Origin: Nanobdellota archaeon
GTDB taxonomy: Archaea > Nanobdellota > Nanobdellia > Woesearchaeales > JAGLGH01
DNA length: 9,591 nucleotides
Direction: 5' to 3'
Assembly (NCBI GenBank): GCA_023144115.1
Contig: JAGLGH010000047.1
Coordinates: 1-9,591, forward strand
Made by a program: the position numbers and the translations under genes. The notes under the pieces are model-generated. The model was given only the letters and a program-made list of their open reading frames with translations, was not told the origin of the DNA and ran no database searches. Below are positions 6,120 through 9,591 of this stretch, one piece after another; position 1 is the first letter of the stretch; each line of letters opens with the position of its first letter.

Positions 6120-8102
6120 CTACCAGAAGACAATAAGTCCTTCTTCATCTCCAATATGCTCATAGCTTGCTCCATCATTATAGAGCACATTAACTTCTAC
6201 TTGACTTAGTGCTTTGTTATAAATAGCTATCTCATTCATGTATCCATTAAAATAAGAATTTTCGCTTTGATCATGGGTTTTGAAATAACCTATATACAAA
6301 GGTTGATTATTATTTGGTATGGAATCGGCAATTTTTGTATCTCTATCATCAATTTCCTTAACTCCATTAATATAAATAACTTGATTGTTTGATTTAAATG
6401 TAACGACGATGTGATACCATTTGCCAGCAGAAAGTTGTGTATTGCTACAAGTTATTTTTCCATTGAAAGTAGCTTTACTTTGAGATACTACTAAACAAAC
6501 TGAACTTTTGTCTGGATTGCGATTTTTTCCTAACATTAGCAAGTATGCTCTATCACCTACTCCTGCATCGTATTTATTAACTATCGCAGTTCTGTCATCC
6601 CATGATATAGAATTAATATAAACCCAAGCAGAGATTGATAAAGCATGGGGTGGAGTAAGATTGTCAGTATCAGATATTGTAATACTGTCGTCTATGCCAT
6701 CAAAGGACAAAACTGAGTCAAATTCTTCTAGTTCTTGAACTTCCTCAAGAGAAACATTAAAAAACGTTGAATCATAAAGTTCATTGGCTTTTTTATTAGT
6801 TCTTAAGTAGATTATATCTCCTTCTTCTATGTCAATTTGTAAATCAAATTTTTTGCCAATTTTATCATTGTATGGAACATCACTTTCCCACAATAGATTA
6901 TTATTCTTTAATAATTTAACATAAGTCCCATCTCCACCGCCAGTATCACTACTTGCTACTCTTCCAAAGATTCGAACAGTCTTATCAAAAGGACTTCTCC
7001 AGCTAAGAACTGAATCGCATGTTTGATGTGGATGGGTATGGATTCCTTGATTATGGAATATACATCTTCCATCTTGGCTTTTCCATCTTTCCTGACCCCA
7101 TACATCTATACCTCTATCCATATATTTGTAACTCTCTGTATTGAAATCGTAATACATATAGAACCAACCGTTGTTTCCCTGCCTTATTATACTGAAATCT
7201 TCCTTTGAATTAAATTTGTCAGAAAGATAGATTGGTTCTGGTTCAACTATATCTTCTTCTATCTCTTCAATGGATACGTCAAAGAATGTAGTATCATAAA
7301 TTGTGCTTCCCCTCATATTTACTTTTAAATAAATCATATCCCCTTCTTTTACTTCTGTGTTAAGAATAAATGATTTTTCTGTCTCATCATGATAAGCTAT
7401 ATTCTTTTGCCATAGAATATCTTGATTCTTAATCAGTTTTACATTAATCCCATCCCCTCCCGCAGTATTAAGTTTTTTGATAGTGCCATATATTTTTACT
7501 TCTTTATTAAATGGACTTCTCCAGGCTAAGACCGAATCACATGTATAATGGGGATGTGTACGATTCCCTGTATCTATCAGAACGCAGCCCCCGTCTTTGC
7601 TCTTCCAACTGATATAATTCCAGATGTTTGTTCCTCGCTCCATATATTCATAGCTTTGCTTATGGAAATCATAATACATATAGAACCAGCCATTGTTACC
7701 TTGCTTTATTGTGCTATAATCCTTCTTGGAATTAAATTTGTCTGAGATATAAATTGGTTCGGGTTCAACTATCTCTTCTTCATCTTCTGGTGCTTCTTCT
7801 TGAGGAGGCGTTTCTTCTGGTTCTTCAATTGGCTCTTCTTCTTTTTCATCAGAATCACAAATGCTATTAGTATTGACATCCAAGCAACAACTCTCAGCAT
7901 ATCTGATATAAGGAGGATTACATATTATCTTTGATTCGTTTATAGATAAAATTGCTTCATGCACACTTTTATTTACAGTTGTCTTAATTTCTTGTTCGTA
8001 TTTTTCTTTGAGTTCCTGCTCTTGTTCTGGAGTGCATCCACTAATAAGAATAATAATTACAAGCAAAATGGCAATTAGTTCAAAGTATAATGTTTTTTTC
8101 AT
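6120..8102 (-). CDS. Large surface lipoprotein with EF-hand loop, two beta-sandwich repeats and LamG domain
   Basis: A 660-residue secreted protein. Residues 6-20 are a hydrophobic signal ending in the lipobox 'LISGC' (Cys23), so it is probably lipid-anchored outside the cell. Residues 72-86 ('CCLDVNTNSICDSDE') form a 12-residue EF-hand/dockerin-like calcium loop (Asp75, Asn77, Asn79, Asp83, Glu86) typical of secreted proteins in this archaeal group. An acidic Pro/Glu spacer (87-117) follows. Two copies of a domain of about 170 residues come next (114-280 and 287-454), sharing the exact 13-mer 'QGNNGWFYMYYDF', the 'HPH..CDSVL.WRSPF' block and 'GGGDG/AGGDG'. This resembles beta-sandwich glycan-binding modules of extracellular enzymes. 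A concanavalin/LamG-type domain (about 464-646, with 'FDGIDDSITI', 'GKWYHIVVTF' and 'LYIGYF') ends the protein. No catalytic domain is visible, so adhesion or sugar binding is the likely role. It follows the upstream lipoprotein by 8 bases. Confidence 0.85.
   Translation of the reverse strand: MKKTLYFELIAILLVIIILISGCTPEQEQELKEKYEQEIKTTVNKSVHEAILSINESKIICNPPYIRYAESCCLDVNTNSICDSDEKEEEPIEEPEETPPQEEAPEDEEEIVEPEPIYISDKFNSKKDYSTIKQGNNGWFYMYYDFHKQSYEYMERGTNIWNYISWKSKDGGCVLIDTGNRTHPHYTCDSVLAWRSPFNKEVKIYGTIKKLNTAGGDGINVKLIKNQDILWQKNIAYHDETEKSFILNTEVKEGDMIYLKVNMRGSTIYDTTFFDVSIEEIEEDIVEPEPIYLSDKFNSKEDFSIIRQGNNGWFYMYYDFNTESYKYMDRGIDVWGQERWKSQDGRCIFHNQGIHTHPHQTCDSVLSWRSPFDKTVRIFGRVASSDTGGGDGTYVKLLKNNNLLWESDVPYNDKIGKKFDLQIDIEEGDIIYLRTNKKANELYDSTFFNVSLEEVQELEEFDSVLSFDGIDDSITISDTDNLTPPHALSISAWVYINSISWDDRTAIVNKYDAGVGDRAYLLMLGKNRNPDKSSVCLVVSQSKATFNGKITCSNTQLSAGKWYHIVVTFKSNNQVIYINGVKEIDDRDTKIADSIPNNNQPLYIGYFKTHDQSENSYFNGYMNEIAIYNKALSQVEVNVLYNDGASYEHIGDEEGLIVFW
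6741..7244 (-). repeat. Intragenic repeat, second copy of the glycan-binding-like domain
   Basis: This encodes residues 287-454 of the large lipoprotein. It pairs with 7263-7763 at a spacing of 174 codons (522 bases): 'DKFNS' recurs at 295 and 121, and 'QGNNGWFYMYYDF' at 308 and 134. The DNA copies have clearly diverged at third positions, so this is an old domain duplication under protein-level selection, not a recent slip. Confidence 0.8.
7263..7763 (-). repeat. Intragenic repeat, first copy of the glycan-binding-like domain
   Basis: This encodes residues 114-280 of the large lipoprotein, the partner of 6741-7244. Both copies start with the same short acidic 'IVEPEPIY' linker and end in 'TTFFDVS' or 'STFFNVS', which sets the duplicated unit clearly. 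Confidence 0.8.
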
Positions 8103-8110
8103 TTTCTCTT

Positions 8111-8707
8111 CTAACTAAACATACCCCAATAATCAACATTAAATGTTTCTGTATCTGTGTCTAATTTATTATAATCTGAATCTAAAAGATCTATAGTGAT
8201 AGTATATTGACCATCAGAATTAAATATACATCCCATTATTTGAAATTCTCCTGTTTGCTTTTCGCCAGGTTCTATTCTCCTAAACTCATCAAATAGAGGA
8301 CTTGCCGAACAAACTGTAGTCGTTCCTTTTTTTACAACGACATCGAATTTAGGATTAATTGCAATTCTCCCCGTATTTTCGACTGTAACTCTTGTAGGAT
8401 ATAAATTAGCTAGTTGGACTTGTACTCTGTCGATATTAATTGTAGCATGTTTTCCTTCTTCTAACCTACTTAATTTAACTTCCTCAGGAGAAGCACATTT
8501 ACTGCTAGATGATTTAAATGTACCATCATAACACTGGTATTTAATTACCTCCATTTCTTTTTCTACAATCTTTTCTTGATATTCAATTTTTGGAGGGCAA
8601 GCAGAACAATCCAACTCAGGGCATTCTATTTCTGGGCAAGTTTTAGATGAACATCCTGATAAAACTAAGATAGAGATAATTATTATTCCTAAAATTATTT
8701 TTCTCAT
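8111..8707 (-). CDS. Cys-rich lipoprotein with C-terminal Ig/CARDB-like domain, unknown function
   Basis: A 198-residue secreted protein with a signal peptide (Lys3, hydrophobic 5-16) and lipobox 'LVLSGC' (Cys19). Behind it is a short Cys/Pro segment, 'CPEIECPELDCSACPP' (24-39), with regular spacing (Cys24, 29, 34, 37). A charged helical linker follows, then a second Cys pair (59 and 71) in 'YQCYDGTFKSSSSKC'. The last 110 residues look like an all-beta Ig or CARDB-like domain ('VQVQLANLYPTRVTVENTG', 'PGEKQTGEFQI', 'GQYTITIDLLD') with a possible Cys133-Cys160 disulfide. It is the first gene of the leftward unit and sits 8 bases before the large lipoprotein, so the two are probably co-expressed and may work together at the cell surface. 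The family is seen in DPANN genomes as I recall; no function can be assigned. Confidence 0.8.
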   Translation of the reverse strand: MRKIILGIIIISILVLSGCSSKTCPEIECPELDCSACPPKIEYQEKIVEKEMEVIKYQCYDGTFKSSSSKCASPEEVKLSRLEEGKHATINIDRVQVQLANLYPTRVTVENTGRIAINPKFDVVVKKGTTTVCSASPLFDEFRRIEPGEKQTGEFQIMGCIFNSDGQYTITIDLLDSDYNKLDTDTETFNVDYWGMFS

Positions 8708-8728
8708 ATATTTACATTATAGAACTTA

Positions 8729-8740
8729 CTATATAAAAAC
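8729..8740 (-). promoter_or_regulatory. TATA box for the lipoprotein unit (leaderless)
   Basis: Minus-strand 'GTTTTTATATAG' is centred about 27 bases before the ATG at 8707, fitting a leaderless archaeal transcript that would carry both lipoprotein genes and perhaps the coiled-coil gene. No ribosome site is visible at 8707. Confidence 0.5.
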
Positions 8741-8776
8741 TTTTCCATTGAAAATTATGCTGATTAATAAAATAAA

Positions 8777-8850
8777 CGCCCTGACCGGGATTCGAACCCG
8801 GGTCACAGCCTCCGCAAGGCTGTATCATGTCCAGGCTAGACCATCAGGGC
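8777..8850 (-). tRNA. tRNA-Arg, anticodon GCG
   Basis: The minus strand folds into a full 74-base cloverleaf. The acceptor stem GCCCTGA/TCAGGGC has discriminator G73 (complement of base 8777). The D arm is GTCT/TGAT with loop AGCCTGGACA. The anticodon stem CAGCC/GGCTG encloses loop TTGCGGA, giving anticodon GCG for arginine codons CGC and CGU. A 4-base variable region follows, then T arm CCGGG-TTCGAAT-CCCGG. There is no intron and no encoded CCA, as is usual in archaea. The 3' flank 'GTTTATTTTATT' is T-rich and may end transcription. A TATA-like 'TAAATTTATA' at 8892-8901 is about 47 bases upstream, which would leave a leader of about 20 bases. A transcript from the promoter of the neighbouring tRNA remnant could also cover it. 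Confidence 0.95.
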
Positions 8851-8921
8851 AAATGAATATAAACAATGGAGGTAAAAGGTACAATAGGCAATATAAATTT
8901 ATCGGATATTACTTACCTAAT

Positions 8922-8951
8922 AATATAATATCCAGACTAGACCACGAGGGC
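8922..8951 (-). pseudogene. Remnant of a tRNA 5' half
   Basis: Read on the minus strand from base 8951, 'GCCCTCGTGGTCTAGTCTGG' closely copies the first 20-odd bases of the tRNA-Arg at 8850 ('GCCCTGATGGTCTAGCCTGG'). Weaker likeness runs on to about position 26. The preceding leader 'GTGTTTATT' also resembles that of the intact gene, so this is a duplication that includes flanking DNA. The D stem is broken, and no anticodon arm, T arm or acceptor 3' strand follows before the intact tRNA, so it cannot make a whole tRNA alone. A split-tRNA 5' half is an alternative but unlikely reading. Confidence 0.65.
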
Positions 8952-8973
8952 AATAAACACTGTTAATTGTCGA

Positions 8974-8985
8974 TTATTTAAAAAC
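8974..8985 (-). promoter_or_regulatory. TATA box in front of the tRNA remnant
   Basis: Minus-strand 'GTTTTTAAATAA' is centred about 29 bases before the first base of the tRNA remnant, the normal distance for an archaeal tRNA promoter. It may still be active and read through into the intact tRNA-Arg gene. Confidence 0.4.
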
Positions 8986-8991
8986 TATTCG

Positions 8992-9015
8992 GGTTTGATT
9001 TAAAGAAATCAAACC
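8992..9015. repeat. Perfect 10-bp inverted repeat with 4-base loop
   Basis: ggtttgattt (8992-9001) and aaatcaaacc (9006-9015) are exact reverse complements around 'aaag'. The element lies between the leftward TATA box at 8974-8985 and the rightward TATA box at 9021-9031. This is a typical place for an operator controlling one or both promoters. It has no T-run directly after it that would make it a standard terminator. Confidence 0.6.
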
Positions 9016-9020
9016 TAAAA

Positions 9021-9031
9021 TTATTTAAATA
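9021..9031 (+). promoter_or_regulatory. TATA box for the secreted protein gene at 9053 (leaderless)
   Basis: 'ttatttaaata' is centred 27 bases before the ATG at 9053, the same leaderless geometry seen in front of 2934, 3031 and 8707. No ribosome site is seen before the start. Confidence 0.5.
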
Positions 9032-9052
9032 AGCAATTCTTAATTATGTTTA

Positions 9053-9591
9053 ATGTCCAGATTAAACAGATTTAACAGCAAACATGCCCAGATTACCGTT
9101 ATGATTATTATTGGGCTTGTAATTCTTATTGCAGCAGGTTTTGCCATGTATATCTTTATGCAAAAGGCTGAAGAAGGGCATATTACTGAAGAAGTTGTCA
9201 TGTTTGAATATGAAGGTCAGCGTGAGATACATAATTATATTATGGCATGCCTCAAGCCTGCTGTGATTGAAGGACTTGAGATAATGAGGCTTCAGGGAGG
9301 CTACATCTATGTTCCTGATGACATAGAGATTGTTATTGTAAAAGACAGCAGAGACAGGGTTGTCAAGCTGGATAATGGAAGCCTTAAGGTGTTTGTTGAT
9401 CCTGATGCAATAGGAAATAAAGTGCCTTACTGGCTTGGCATAGATTATGTCAATATTCCATCAAAGCAGTTTCTTGAGAAGGAATTAAAGTCTTATGTTG
9501 AATCTGAGACATACAAATGCATAGCAGACTTTGAGAACCTCAGGCAGATTGGATATGAGATAAAATCTGGTGATTTGAATGTTGATATCAA
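9053..9591 (+). CDS. N-terminally membrane-anchored secreted protein, partial (start only)
   Basis: The reading frame runs open from the ATG at 9053 to the window end (179 codons). After a short basic stretch, residues 11-36 ('HAQITVMIIIGLVILIAAGF' and onward) form a pilin-like or single-pass membrane anchor of the 'GQ(I/V)T(V/I)FIIIGI' kind that I recall as abundant in DPANN genomes. The rest would lie outside the cell. Residues 55-88 ('GQREIHNYIMACLKPAVIEG' and 'LEIMRLQGGYIYVP') repeat a pattern typical of that family: a helix with one Cys (Cys66), then 'GGYI.VP'. Further on are 'VPYWLG' and another single Cys (153), so a disulfide is possible. A structural role in surface appendages or envelope is a guess. 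Base composition is like the helicase and methyltransferase genes, not like the AT-rich lipoproteins. Confidence 0.75.
   Translation, partial: MSRLNRFNSKHAQITVMIIIGLVILIAAGFAMYIFMQKAEEGHITEEVVMFEYEGQREIHNYIMACLKPAVIEGLEIMRLQGGYIYVPDDIEIVIVKDSRDRVVKLDNGSLKVFVDPDAIGNKVPYWLGIDYVNIPSKQFLEKELKSYVESETYKCIADFENLRQIGYEIKSGDLNVDI

Noticed and set aside
7023..7745. Two plus-strand open frames opposite the lipoprotein repeats (7023-7208 and 7548-7745) that resemble each other
   Set aside because: Their likeness is a by-product of the duplicated domain on the minus strand; they carry no independent coding signal.
8866..8928. Plus-strand 20-codon open frame 'MEVKGTIGNINLSDITYLII'
   Set aside because: Too short to support, overlaps the tRNA leader region, and has no promoter at the proper distance.
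8748..8966. Plus-strand open frame of 72 codons
   Set aside because: It runs straight across the tRNA-Arg gene and the tRNA remnant on the opposite strand and has no protein-like features.

Overview
The window looks like a chromosome segment of a DPANN-type archaeon, probably Woesearchaeota, Pacearchaeota or a relative. The evidence is an archaeal Lon-type protease end, a Ski2/Hel308-class helicase, a tRNA gene without an encoded CCA end, TATA boxes about 26-27 bases in front of start codons (leaderless transcripts), and secreted proteins with the Cys-Cys-Leu-Asp..Asn..Asn...Cys-Asp..Asp-Glu motif and the 'GQIT-like' N-terminal membrane anchor that I associate with these lineages. The lineage call is inference, not a computed placement.

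Layout. Bases 1-558 hold the C-terminal end of a Lon-type Ser/Lys protease. Bases 748-2106 encode a double-domain ThyX-type thymidylate synthase, followed closely by a small zinc-ribbon protein (2125-2391). On the minus strand, 2443-2934 is an AT-rich gene for a YdjM/DUF457-type membrane protein. Divergent from it, 3031-4662 encodes the C-terminal two thirds of a Ski2/Hel308 helicase that lacks the whole first RecA domain, and 21 bases later comes a MnmC-like SAM methyltransferase (4684-5307). A candidate bidirectional terminator follows. A leftward AT-rich block (8707 down to 5364) reads as one transcription unit: a Cys-rich lipoprotein, a large lipoprotein with an EF-hand-like loop, two glycan-binding-like repeats and a LamG domain, and then a zinc-ribbon/coiled-coil protein. 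The C-terminal domain of that last protein resembles the GGQ domain of eRF1-class release factors. Next come a minus-strand tRNA-Arg(GCG), a decayed 5' half of a second tRNA behind its own TATA box, a perfect 10-bp hairpin, and the start of a membrane-anchored secreted protein (9053 to the window end).

How the genes relate. There is no single obvious pathway. Housekeeping functions (proteolysis, dTMP synthesis, a nucleic-acid helicase, tRNA modification, a tRNA gene) alternate with AT-rich cassettes for surface or membrane proteins. The most interesting items are: (1) the fused ThyX, whose two halves have lost complementary sets of active-site residues; (2) the zinc-ribbon/coiled-coil protein with an eRF1/VLRF1-like domain in which GGQ has become GGF; (3) the helicase without its Walker A/DExH domain, placed directly against an AT-rich inserted-looking gene; and (4) the tRNA 5'-half remnant that keeps a promoter. 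I see no CRISPR array, transposase or rRNA.
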